A DNA stretch of 41,379 nt, from positions 1 through 41,379 of the forward strand of contig NZ_BQUN01000198.1 of assembly GCF_026008495.1 (NCBI RefSeq). Reading direction: 5' to 3'. Positions 15,656 through 22,794 of this stretch are shown here, in pieces. The position numbers were made by a program, and so were the translations under genes. This DNA is from Streptomyces sp. A012304 (GTDB lineage: Bacteria; Actinomycetota; Actinomycetes; Streptomycetales; Streptomycetaceae). Numbering within the stretch: the stretch's first letter is position 1; the number at the start of each line of letters is the position of its first letter. The notes beneath the pieces were generated by a model that saw only the letters and a list, made by a program, of their open reading frames with translations, searched no databases and was not told the origin of the DNA.

Positions 15656-15762
15656 ACCACGGGGCACCCCGGGCGCGCCACGGACCGGCAGCCGGGCCCT
15701 GGGTGTCCCGCTGCCGTGAACCGCGCGGCACCCCGGGCGCGCCACGGACCGGCAGCCGAGCC
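15635..15762 (+). repeat. 64-bp tandem duplication at the end of the M23-like gene
   Basis: Copy 1 (15635-15698) and copy 2 (15699-15762) differ at about three positions. Copy 1 contains the last codons and TGA of the gene. Each copy also carries a hairpin (in copy 1 GGGTGTCCCG at 15637-15646 with CGGGGCACCC at 15660-15669), so the terminator itself has been duplicated. Confidence 0.85.
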
Positions 15763-15818
15763 GCGGCCGCGTCCATTCCGCCAGCGCGGGACCCGGCTCC
15801 CCACCGGGCACCGGCGCC

Positions 15819-16406
15819 TCAGCCCGCGACCCCCCGCAACACCATCCCCACCGCCGCCTCCGTGATCCCCGCCGGCTCCTCCGCGCCCAGTTCGATCCTG
15901 CGGACCGCCGCGTCCACGACCCCCTGCACCAACATCGCCGCCAGCCGCGGTTCCGCGTGGCCCATCTCCCCCAGCGTCTCGACGATCATCGCCACGAGCC
16001 CCCCGTGCGCGGCCCGGATCTTCTCCCGCGCCCCCGCGTCCAGCTCGCTCGCCGAGATCGCCACGACGGCACGGTGCCGCCGGTCCCCGACCAGGGCCAG
16101 CTGCCGCCGCACATACGCCTCGATCTTGGCCTCCGGCCCCCGCGCCGCGGCCATCGCCGCCTCGACCTCCGCCGCCCACACGGGGAAGTCGACCTCGCAC
16201 AGCTCCTCGACCACGGCCGCCCGCGACCGGAAGTACTCGTAGACGGAGGAGCGCGCGAGCCCCGTCCGCTCGGCGAGGGCGGGGAAGGTCAGCGCCTCCG
16301 TCCCGCCTTCGGACAGCAAAGACCGAGCCGCGTCCAGCAAGGCGGCTCGTTGCATCGACCGGTGCTCGGCCACGGAGGCCGCTCGAATCCTTGGCACGTC
16401 AACCAC
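15819..16406 (-). CDS. TetR/AcrR-family transcriptional regulator
   Basis: The product is 195 residues. The N-terminal helix-turn-helix is clear: RAALLDAARSLLSEGGTEALTFPALAERTGLARSSVYEYFRSRAAVVEELCEVDF (about residues 20-75). The remaining alpha-helical part is the ligand and dimer domain. The GTG at 16406 is used as the start and lacks a strong ribosome site; a few residues' uncertainty remains. The gene follows whiG on the same strand after 71 bases. Its target and inducer are unknown. The nearest divergent or neighbouring candidate targets are its own promoter and the M23-like gene, which converges on it. Confidence 0.9.
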   Translation of the reverse strand: MVDVPRIRAASVAEHRSMQRAALLDAARSLLSEGGTEALTFPALAERTGLARSSVYEYFRSRAAVVEELCEVDFPVWAAEVEAAMAAARGPEAKIEAYVRRQLALVGDRRHRAVVAISASELDAGAREKIRAAHGGLVAMIVETLGEMGHAEPRLAAMLVQGVVDAAVRRIELGAEEPAGITEAAVGMVLRGVAG

Positions 16407-16477
16407 TGTACGGACGCGGCACCCCCGAGGGGAGTGACTGCGCCCGCACGTCCGCCCCGTGGCGCCGTCCGACCAGA

Positions 16478-17320
16478 TCAGCGACCGAATCCGGCCAGTT
16501 TCGCGCGCAATTGCAGCACGGATTTGGTGTGGATCTGACTGACTCTGCTTTCGGTCACGCCCAGTACGTTCCCGATCTCGGCCAGCGTCAGCCCCTCGTA
16601 GTAGTAGAGCGTGACGACCGTCTTCTCCCGGTCGGGCAGCGTGTTGATCGCCCGCGCCAGGAACCGCCGCAGTTCACGGTCCTCGGCGATCTCCACGGGG
16701 TTGTCCGCGGCGGTGTCCTCCAGCGTGTCCATGACGCTGAGGCCGTCCCCGCCCTCGGCCCCGACGTGCAGCAGCTCCTCCAGCGCCACCACGTTGGCCA
16801 GCGACAGCTGGCTGAACACCGCATGGAGCTCGTCCACCGGGATGCCCAGCTCCGCCGCGACCTCGCCTTCGGTCGGCGTGCGCCGCAGCCGCGCCTCCAG
16901 CGTCGCGTAGGCCCGCTCGACGTTCCGCGCCTTCGTCCGTACCGACCGGGGGATCCAGTCCAGCGCCCGCAGCTCGTCGATCATCGCGCCCCGGATCCGG
17001 GTGATCGCGTACGTCTCGAACTTGATCTCCCGGTCGATGTCGAACTTCTCGATCGCGTCGATCAGCCCGAAGACCCCGGAGGAGACGAAGTCCGCCTGCT
17101 CCACGTTCGGCGGCAGGCCCACGCTCACCCGGCCCGCCACGTACTTCACCAGCGGCGAGTAGTGCAGGATCAGCTGCTCCCGCAGCCGCTCGTCCCCCGT
17201 CGCCTTGTACGACCGCCACAGCTCGTCGAGCGTCGAGGGAGCGGGCGGCCGCACGCTGCCACCGTCGCGGGCGGCTGGGGGGATCGCCGCCCGGTCGGAC
17301 CCGGAGGTGTGCTGGGGCAT
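16478..17320 (-). CDS. whiG: RNA polymerase sigma factor WhiG (sporulation)
   Basis: The product is 280 residues, the length of Streptomyces WhiG. Sigma region 2 is LILHYSPLVKYVAGRVSVGLPPNVEQADFVSSGVFGLIDAIEKFDIDREIKFETYAITRIRGAMIDELR, with the FliA/WhiG-class sequence. Region 3 follows, then region 4 (LTLAEIGNVLGVTESRVSQIHTKSVLQLRAKLA). ATG at 17320 has AAGG seven bases upstream. The open frame extends 117 more codons, through a 9-bp repeat, but these are not part of the known protein. WhiG starts the conversion of aerial hyphae into spore chains and activates whiH and whiI. It is adjacent to dprA with 344 bases between. Confidence 0.97.
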   Translation of the reverse strand: MPQHTSGSDRAAIPPAARDGGSVRPPAPSTLDELWRSYKATGDERLREQLILHYSPLVKYVAGRVSVGLPPNVEQADFVSSGVFGLIDAIEKFDIDREIKFETYAITRIRGAMIDELRALDWIPRSVRTKARNVERAYATLEARLRRTPTEGEVAAELGIPVDELHAVFSQLSLANVVALEELLHVGAEGGDGLSVMDTLEDTAADNPVEIAEDRELRRFLARAINTLPDREKTVVTLYYYEGLTLAEIGNVLGVTESRVSQIHTKSVLQLRAKLAGFGR

Positions 17321-17343
17321 TCGTCGCCTTGTGCCGTTCTGCC

Positions 17344-17415
17344 GTGAAGTACGTGAAGTCGGTGAATTACGTGAAGTCGGTGAAGTAGGTGAAGTAGGTG
17401 ATCTACGCGAAGTGC
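17344..17415. repeat. 9-bp tandem repeat in the whiG leader
   Basis: Eight consecutive units on the plus strand: gtgaagtac, gtgaagtcg, gtgaattac, gtgaagtcg, gtgaagtag, gtgaagtag, gtgatctac, gcgaagtgc. The array ends 23 bases upstream of the whiG start codon, so it would be in the untranslated leader or promoter. Confidence 0.9.
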
Positions 17416-17574
17416 GGGTGCGTGGGCGAGTCGTCTGTCTGGTGTCGAGTGGTACACAGTGGCCGGTCTGCGCCGGAATCCACGTGAGCGTAGCGTGACT
17501 GGAGTGTCGCGGTGTGCGAAGGACGTGACCGGACCTGTGCGCAGATACGTTCCGCTGGGTGCTCCCCAGGGGGG

Positions 17575-17599
17575 CGGCGGTCGCCCAGGGTGACCGCCG
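17575..17599 (-). terminator. dprA terminator hairpin
   Basis: CGGCGGTC at 17575-17582 pairs with GACCGCCG at 17592-17599, loop of nine bases. It lies 66 bases beyond the dprA stop. Confidence 0.55.
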
Positions 17600-17664
17600 T
17601 TCCGCGTCAACTGAGGGATTTCCCAAGGCGTTCCGCATTCCCCCGGACGGCCGAACGCGCCCGG

Positions 17665-18849
17665 TCAACACGAGCGTCGTCCCCCTCGGACGGAGACCAT
17701 CGCCTGGCGTGTCAACTTCCAGCCGTCGCCATGGCGTTCGACGTATCCGAGTGCCCTGAGTTCGTACAGCCTCGCGACCGCGTCGTCCTGGGTGGTGCCC
17801 GCCTCACGGGCGATCTCCTCGGCCGCCGCGGGCCGGCGGCCGGGCAGCCCGGACAGGACACGCCGGGCGCCCGGTTCCAGCAGGTCGCGCGGCAGTACCG
17901 GGCCGCGCCGCTCCGGAGCGAGCTCTCCCATGTCGCCGACCAGCTCGACGACCTCCGCGGCGTCGGTGACCAGCACGGCCTCGCCCCGGAGCAGTTCGTG
18001 CACGCCCGCGGAGAGCCCGCTGGTGACCGGGCCGGGCACCCCCATCGTGTGCCGGCCCAGGCGCTGTGCCGCCCGCGCGGTGACCAGCGAGCCGCTGCGG
18101 TAGGCCGCCTCGACGACGACCGTGCCCCGGGTGAGCGCGGCGATCACCCGGTTGCGCAGCACGAACCGGCTCTGCGTCGGATGGTCCCCCGGCGGCAGCT
18201 CCCCCACGACCAGGCCCTGCTCGGCGATCCTGTTGATCAGCTCGGTGTGTCCGCGCGGGTAGGGCCGGTCGACTCCGCAGGCGAGGACGGCGACGGTGGC
18301 GCCGCCCGCGGCGAGGGCGCCGCGGTGGGCGGCGCCGTCGACGCCGTAGGCACCCCCGGAGACCACCACCCAGCCGCGTTCGGCGAGGCCGGCCGCGAGG
18401 GTGGCCGCCGTGTGCGCGCCGTACTCGGTGCAGGCGCGGGCGCCGACGACCGCGACCGACCGCAGCGCCCACATCCGCAGGCTGGGGCGGCCCCGCACCC
18501 ACAGTCCCAGCGGCCGGGCGTCCCCGAGGTCGTCGAGCGGGAGGGGCCACTCGGTGTCCCCGGGGCACACGAACCGCACCCCGGCCGCCCGGGCGACGGT
18601 CAGGTCCTGCTCCGGCCCGGCCCGCTCGGCGCGCGCCCGCAGCCCGGCCCACCGCCGCGTACTCACCCCGGGCAGCGCCTTGCCCTCACCGCGCAGCCGC
18701 CGCGCCACCTCGGGCGCGCCGATCTCCCGCAGCCACCGCCCGGCGATCTCGTCGCCGGGCTCGAGGACCCGGGTGAGGAAGACCCGGGCGAGTCGTTCCT
18801 CGTCCGGCTCACCACCGTCCCGGGCGTCCGGAGCGGCGTCGACGCTCAC
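17665..18849 (-). CDS. dprA: DNA-processing protein DprA
   Basis: The product is 394 residues. An N-terminal helical (SAM-like) part leads to the Rossmann fold with VAVVGARACTEYGAHTA, VVSGGAYGVDGAAHRGAL, CGVDRPYPRGH, ELPPGDHPTQSRFVLRNRVIAALTRGTVVVEA and GSLVTARAAQRLGR. A C-terminal winged helix follows (about residues 315-380). GTG at 18849 overlaps the TGA of the preceding yifB by four bases (GTGA), so translation is coupled. DprA loads RecA onto incoming single-stranded DNA during transformation; in Streptomyces its role is less clear and may relate to conjugation or repair. Last gene of yraN-yifB-dprA. Confidence 0.95.
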   Translation of the reverse strand: MSVDAAPDARDGGEPDEERLARVFLTRVLEPGDEIAGRWLREIGAPEVARRLRGEGKALPGVSTRRWAGLRARAERAGPEQDLTVARAAGVRFVCPGDTEWPLPLDDLGDARPLGLWVRGRPSLRMWALRSVAVVGARACTEYGAHTAATLAAGLAERGWVVVSGGAYGVDGAAHRGALAAGGATVAVLACGVDRPYPRGHTELINRIAEQGLVVGELPPGDHPTQSRFVLRNRVIAALTRGTVVVEAAYRSGSLVTARAAQRLGRHTMGVPGPVTSGLSAGVHELLRGEAVLVTDAAEVVELVGDMGELAPERRGPVLPRDLLEPGARRVLSGLPGRRPAAAEEIAREAGTTQDDAVARLYELRALGYVERHGDGWKLTRQAMVSVRGGRRSC

Positions 18850-20471
18850 GTCAGCGCCCCGAGCGCCATCGGCACGCCGCGCGGCACCCCCGTGCGCAGT
18901 TGCAGCGCCAGGGCGACGTCCGTGGCGTCGGGCCGGTCGTGGCCGACGAGGTCGGCGACGGTCCAGGCGACGCGCAGCACGCGGTCCAGTCCGCGCGCGG
19001 TGAGCACCCCCCGTTCCAGGTTGCGCTCGGCCTCGTCCATCGCGCCGGCCGCAGGGTGCCAGCGGCTGCGCAGCTCCCGTCCCGGCACTTCGCCGTTGGT
19101 GCGCCACGGGGTGCCCGCGAGCCGGGCCGCGGCCCGTTCCCGCGCGGCGCGTACGCGATCGGCGACGGTCGCCGTCGAGTCGCCTCCGGGACCACGGTGT
19201 GCGAGCTCGGCCCGGCTGACCGGGTCCACCTCGACGCGCAGGTCCACCCGGTCCAGCAGGGGCCCGGAGAGCCGGACCTGGTAGCGGCGGACCGCCGAGG
19301 GCGGGCAGTCGCACAGCGAGTCCCGCTGAGAGAACCGGCCGCAGGGGCAGGGATTGGCCGCCAGCACCATCAGGAACCGCGCCGGGAAGCGCACCACGCC
19401 CGCACTGCGCGCGATCACCACGTGTCCCGCCTCCAGCGGCTGGCGCAGGGCGTCCAGGGTCCGGCTGCTGAACTCGGGGGTCTCGTCCAGGAAGAGCACC
19501 CCGCGGTGGGCCAGCGAGACGGCACCGGGCCGCGCGATGCCCGGTCCGCCCCCGACCAGTGACTGCATGGTCGCCGAGTGGTGCGGGGCGCAGTACGGGG
19601 GGACGTCGATGAGGGGTTTGCCCGGCGGCAGCAGTCCGGCCACCGAGTGCACGGCCGTGACCTCCAGCGACTCCTCCCGGCTCAGCCGGGGCAGGACGGC
19701 CGGCAGCCGCTCCGCGAGCATCGTCTTGCCGGCCCCAGGCGGACCCTCCAGAAACAGGTGGTGTCCGCCGGCCGCGGCGACCTCCACCGCCGTCCGGGCC
19801 GACCGCTGGCCCACGACGTCCGCGAGGTCGTGTCCCTGGTCGTGGTGGGCGGCGCCGAGGCTGTGCGTGCCGGTGGCCGCGCTCGTGCCGGGCATCCGCA
19901 GGCCGGCCAGGAGCGGGTCCGGCCGTCCCAGCCCGTCCGGCTCCTCCTGCGGCACCGGTTCGTCGGCGAGGACCGCGATCAGCTGCCGCAGGCTGCGCAC
20001 GCCGAGCACCGAGACGCCCGGCACCAGCGAGGCCTCCGCGGCGGCGCACTCCGGCACGACCACCTGCTCGTAGCCGGCGTCGGCCGCCGCGAGCACGGCG
20101 GGCAGGATCCCGCGGACCGGGCGCACCCGGCCGTCCAGCCCCAGCTCGCCGATCATCACGATGTCGGCGAGCACCCGTGGGTCGATCCGCTCGGCCGCAC
20201 CGAGCACCGCACAGGCCACGGCGAGGTCGAAACCGCTGCCCGCCTTCGGCACCGAGGCGGGGCTCAGTCCGACGGTCAGTTTCTTCTGCGGCCACTCGCC
20301 ACCCGAGTTCACCACCGCCGCCCGCACCCGGTCCCGGCTCTCGGTCAGGCTCTTGTCAGGCAGCCCCACCAGGGTGAACGCCGCGACCCCGGGCTCCAGG
20401 TCGGCCTGGACCTCCACCACGACGCCTTCGACGCCCACCAGCGCCACCGAGCACGTACGCGCGAATCCCAT
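18846..20471 (-). CDS. yifB: YifB/ComM-type Mg-chelatase-like AAA ATPase
   Basis: The product is 541 residues from ATG at 20471, starting GFARTCSVALVGVEGVVVEVQADLEPG, the canonical ComM opening. The N-terminal ChlI/Lon-like domain contains NSGGEWPQKKLTVGLSPAS. Walker A GPPGAGKT is near residue 243, and Walker B is VLFLDE. A Cys cluster, ANPCPCGRFSQRDSLCDCPPS, follows, then the C-terminal helical lid. ComM is a hexameric helicase that helps branch migration of imported DNA. The start is one base past the yraN stop (TGA-G-ATG), and the end overlaps dprA. Confidence 0.95.
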   Translation of the reverse strand: MGFARTCSVALVGVEGVVVEVQADLEPGVAAFTLVGLPDKSLTESRDRVRAAVVNSGGEWPQKKLTVGLSPASVPKAGSGFDLAVACAVLGAAERIDPRVLADIVMIGELGLDGRVRPVRGILPAVLAAADAGYEQVVVPECAAAEASLVPGVSVLGVRSLRQLIAVLADEPVPQEEPDGLGRPDPLLAGLRMPGTSAATGTHSLGAAHHDQGHDLADVVGQRSARTAVEVAAAGGHHLFLEGPPGAGKTMLAERLPAVLPRLSREESLEVTAVHSVAGLLPPGKPLIDVPPYCAPHHSATMQSLVGGGPGIARPGAVSLAHRGVLFLDETPEFSSRTLDALRQPLEAGHVVIARSAGVVRFPARFLMVLAANPCPCGRFSQRDSLCDCPPSAVRRYQVRLSGPLLDRVDLRVEVDPVSRAELAHRGPGGDSTATVADRVRAARERAAARLAGTPWRTNGEVPGRELRSRWHPAAGAMDEAERNLERGVLTARGLDRVLRVAWTVADLVGHDRPDATDVALALQLRTGVPRGVPMALGALT

Positions 20472-20472
20472 C

Positions 20473-20835
20473 TCAGGCCACCCCCCGCACGTGCTCGACG
20501 ACGGGGGCGCCGCGCCGGGGCAGCAGGACGCCGACCAGGTCGATGCGTACGCCACCCGGTGGCGCCCCTCCATGGGCCTGGGTCCAGCACGCGGCGAGGA
20601 CCCGCAGCCGCTGCGCCTTCTCGGGCGTGACCGCGGCCATGGGGTGTTCGAAGTCGCCGCCCCGGCGGGTCTTCACCTCGCAGACGACCAGGACGTCGCC
20701 GTGCCGGGCGACGATGTCGATCTCTCCGGTCCTGCCACAGCGCCAGTTGCGCTCCAGAACCGTCATTCCGGCCTCCGCCAGCCTCCGTGCGGCCAGCGTC
20801 TCGCCGTACTTGCCGAGTGCGCTCCGTGCGTTCAT
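20473..20835 (-). CDS. yraN: YraN (UPF0102) nuclease-like protein
   Basis: The product is 120 residues. GKYGETLAARRLAEAGMTVLERNWRCGRTGEIDIVARHGDVLVVCEVKTRR shows the family's restriction-endonuclease-like core with GEIDIVA and EVKTRR, the putative catalytic Asp/Glu-x-Lys. ATG at 20835 has GGAGG ten bases upstream; the frame also has an upstream start ten codons earlier (20865), which is less likely. Function is not established; the close linkage with yifB and dprA suggests DNA processing. Confidence 0.92.
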   Translation of the reverse strand: MNARSALGKYGETLAARRLAEAGMTVLERNWRCGRTGEIDIVARHGDVLVVCEVKTRRGGDFEHPMAAVTPEKAQRLRVLAACWTQAHGGAPPGGVRIDLVGVLLPRRGAPVVEHVRGVA

Positions 20836-20932
20836 GTCGGCACCACCTCCGGTGCCCACCGTCACGCATCCGGCTCCCCGGAGTTGATCTTGGTGGAGAA
20901 CTCAGCGGCTGTGGACAACCGCGTCACTCACT

Positions 20933-20954
20933 CGGGTGGCGCCTCCGCCACCCG
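20933..20954 (-). terminator. Terminator after the DUF2469 gene
   Basis: A perfect 9-bp stem, CGGGTGGCG at 20933-20941 with CGCCACCCG at 20946-20954, four-base loop, 10 bases past the DUF2469 stop. It separates this gene from yraN. Confidence 0.75.
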
Positions 20955-20963
20955 GACGGTGCC

Positions 20964-21272
20964 TCAGCCGCTCGGAAGCTCCAGGTCGCTCTTGTTCAGC
21001 TCCTCGATGTTCACGTCCTTGAACGTGAGCACCCGTACCTGCTTCACGAACCGCGCCGGCCGGTACATGTCCCACACCCAGGCGTCGGCCATCGACACCT
21101 CGAAGAACACCTCGCCCTGGACCGAGTGCACCTGCATCTCGTAGTCGTTGGTCAGGTAGAAACGCCGCTCGGTCTCGATCACGTATTTGAACAGACCGAC
21201 GACATCGCGGTACTCCCGGTAGAGCTTCAGCTCCATCTCGGTCTCGTACTTCTCGAGGTCCTCGGCGCTCAT
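20964..21272 (-). CDS. DUF2469 protein
   Basis: The product is 102 residues, highly charged and nearly invariant in Actinobacteria: SAEDLEKYETEMELKLYREYRDVVGLFKYVIETERRFYLTND, then VFFEVSMADAWVWDMYRPARFVK. ATG at 21272 is preceded by GAAGGGGAA. Function is unknown. Its constant position between the RNA-processing/sip block and yraN suggests a housekeeping role. Confidence 0.93.
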   Translation of the reverse strand: MSAEDLEKYETEMELKLYREYRDVVGLFKYVIETERRFYLTNDYEMQVHSVQGEVFFEVSMADAWVWDMYRPARFVKQVRVLTFKDVNIEELNKSDLELPSG

Positions 21273-21328
21273 GGCATGTTCCCCTTCAGCCGTGCGATCC
21301 CCCCATTGTGCGCCAGTCCCGTGAGTCG

Positions 21329-21928
21329 CTAGACGATTTCCGTGTCAAGGGTCACTGGTCTGGCCGGGGGACCTTCGTCGAGCAGCGTGCGCAGCAGCTC
21401 GGCGAGTCTGGTCGGATACACCGTCTCATGTGCCCGGGTGAGTTCCTGACACGTCCACCAGCGCGCTCCGGCGACACTGCGCCGCTCCAGCTCGGTCAGG
21501 GCCGTGGCCCGGACCGCGGTGACGGTCGTACGGGCCAGGTAGTACCACTCGTCCTGGTCCCAGCGACGGCCCGCGAACGGGAAGGAACACGTCCGCCGCC
21601 ACAGCACCGGGCCGAGGTCGACGTCGGTGATGCCGGTCTCCTCGGCGAGTTCCCGCAGGGCGGCCTGCTCACGGGTCTCGTCGCCCTCCACACCGCCGCC
21701 GGGTGTGAACCACCAGTCGTCGGCCGGATCGTCCGGCTCGTGGCCGTGGAGCAGCAGGACGCGGTCCTCGGGGTCGAGCAGCACGACCCGGGAGACCTTG
21801 CGCATCCCGCCCTCGTAGCCGTCGACACCCGCGTCCGCCGGCCCGGCACCCGTCGAGTCGGCGGACATCGACTCCGCGGACGTCGACTCAGCAGACACCG
21901 GCCCGGCGGACGTCGGCTCAGCGGGCAC
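21329..21928 (-). CDS. NUDIX hydrolase
   Basis: The product is 199 residues if GTG at 21928 is the start, which overlaps the sipZ end by 11 bases (GTGCCCGCTGA). The NUDIX box GGVEGDETREQAALRELAEETGI matches GX5EX7REUXEEXGU exactly. The preceding VVLLDPEDRVLLLHGHEPDDPADDWWFTPGG is the usual fold entry. The first ~30 residues are a low-complexity SAEST-like repeat encoded by a 15-bp tandem repeat. A later start at the Met before RKVSRVVLL would give a normal 158-residue NUDIX protein. The hydrolase class acts on nucleoside diphosphates linked to another group; the substrate is not shown. A gene described as mutT-like follows sipZ in other Streptomyces. Confidence 0.87.
   Translation of the reverse strand: MPAEPTSAGPVSAESTSAESMSADSTGAGPADAGVDGYEGGMRKVSRVVLLDPEDRVLLLHGHEPDDPADDWWFTPGGGVEGDETREQAALRELAEETGITDVDLGPVLWRRTCSFPFAGRRWDQDEWYYLARTTVTAVRATALTELERRSVAGARWWTCQELTRAHETVYPTRLAELLRTLLDEGPPARPVTLDTEIV
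21851..21925. repeat. 15-bp tandem repeat at the NUDIX N-terminus
   Basis: Five units of 15 bases: cgtcgagtcggcgga, catcgactccgcgga, cgtcgactcagcaga, caccggcccggcgga, cgtcggctcagcggg. In the NUDIX frame each encodes a SAxST-like pentapeptide. The array overlaps the sipZ stop. Confidence 0.85.
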
Positions 21929-22697
21929 CGGCGGGCTCCGGACGGGTGGCGGTGCGGCGCCGGGAGGCCCGCGCCGCGATCGGACCGTACGCGCCGCCGC
22001 CGAGGACGAGCACCGCGCCCACGACGATCAGCCAGACGATCACGCGCAGCGGCCCCGGCTGGGACAGCGCGCCCAGCGTCTCGAAGCCGGTGGGCCGCTG
22101 GAGCATGCCCTCCATGGGCCAGACGACGGCCTCGACGCGGGCCGTGACGGCGCTGCGCGCCACCGTGCCGCTGGCGGCGTCCGAGAGGTGGGCGGTGGAG
22201 TCCAGCGAGCCCTGACGCTCGTCGCCGAGCAGGAACAGCCGGCCTTCGGGGACCTTCACGGTCGGGATGCTCTTGATCTCGGCGGGGCTGCCCGCAGGCA
22301 GATACGGCTCGTCGATCTGCTTGCCGTTGACGGTCAGCTTGCCCTCGGTGCAGCAGGAGACGGTGTCGCCGCCGACCGCGACGACCCGCTTGACCACGGG
22401 CGCGTTGTCCGCCCAGGTCTTGTCGGTGAAGACGACGACGTCCCCGCGGCGCACGTCGGCGCCGTCCACGACCTCGGCCAGCACCCGCTGACCGGCCTGG
22501 ATCGTGGGGCTCATGGAGCCGGTGGGCACGGTGTACGGCCGGTAGACCAGGGCTGCCCAGCCGAACCCGCCGAGGAACAGCACGAGGCCCAGCGCGACCG
22601 CCACACCGGACAGAACCTGTCCGGTCCGGCTGCCCACCGGGCCACTGCTGGTGCCGCCGCTGCGCGGGGCCGTACGCGTCGTGCTCTCGCCACCCAT
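21918..22697 (-). CDS. sipZ: Type I signal peptidase SipZ-like
   Basis: The product is 259 residues. One N-terminal membrane segment (about 30-52), then VPTGSMSP with the catalytic Ser61 and VVKRVVAVGGD with the general-base Lys103, and box E-like FLLGDERQGSLDS. A second hydrophobic segment near residues 218-240 lies at the C-terminus, a Gram-positive feature of this paralogue. ATG at 22697 is chosen because upstream codons have no family character; its ribosome site is weak. It releases secreted proteins from their signal peptides at the outer membrane face. In S. lividans sipZ heads a separate unit with the mutT-like gene, and the hairpin upstream here is consistent. Confidence 0.93.
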   Translation of the reverse strand: MGGESTTRTAPRSGGTSSGPVGSRTGQVLSGVAVALGLVLFLGGFGWAALVYRPYTVPTGSMSPTIQAGQRVLAEVVDGADVRRGDVVVFTDKTWADNAPVVKRVVAVGGDTVSCCTEGKLTVNGKQIDEPYLPAGSPAEIKSIPTVKVPEGRLFLLGDERQGSLDSTAHLSDAASGTVARSAVTARVEAVVWPMEGMLQRPTGFETLGALSQPGPLRVIVWLIVVGAVLVLGGGAYGPIAARASRRRTATRPEPAGAR

Positions 22698-22740
22698 GGA
22701 TCCGCACCCTACCCGGCGGTACCGAGCGGGGTCAGCCCTT

Positions 22741-22784
22741 CCTCGGCGGCCGGGGCCGCATCCTTGGGAAAGGGTTTGCCGAGG
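22741..22784 (-). terminator. Hairpin between sipY and sipZ
   Basis: CCTCGGC at 22741-22747 pairs with GCCGAGG at 22778-22784. It lies just after the sipY stop at 22795. Confidence 0.35.
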
Positions 22785-22794
22785 CCGGGCGGGA

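Larger units (their letters stand above)
17321..17664. other. 344-base gap between whiG and dprA
   Basis: No credible gene. It holds the dprA terminator hairpin (17575-17599), a 9-bp tandem repeat in the whiG leader (17344-17415), and presumably the whiG promoter somewhere in 17420-17560. GTCACGC and TACGCT elements are present near 17494-17506 but no convincing -35/-10 pair is seen. Confidence 0.6.

Noticed and set aside
17321..17664. BldD-binding site upstream of whiG
   Set aside because: Only a half-site resembling GTCACGC was found; no palindrome matching the BldD consensus is visible.
17321..17671. N-terminal extension of WhiG through the 9-bp repeat
   Set aside because: The frame stays open, but the 280-residue start has an SD site and the family length; the extension would consist of SPT-like repeats.
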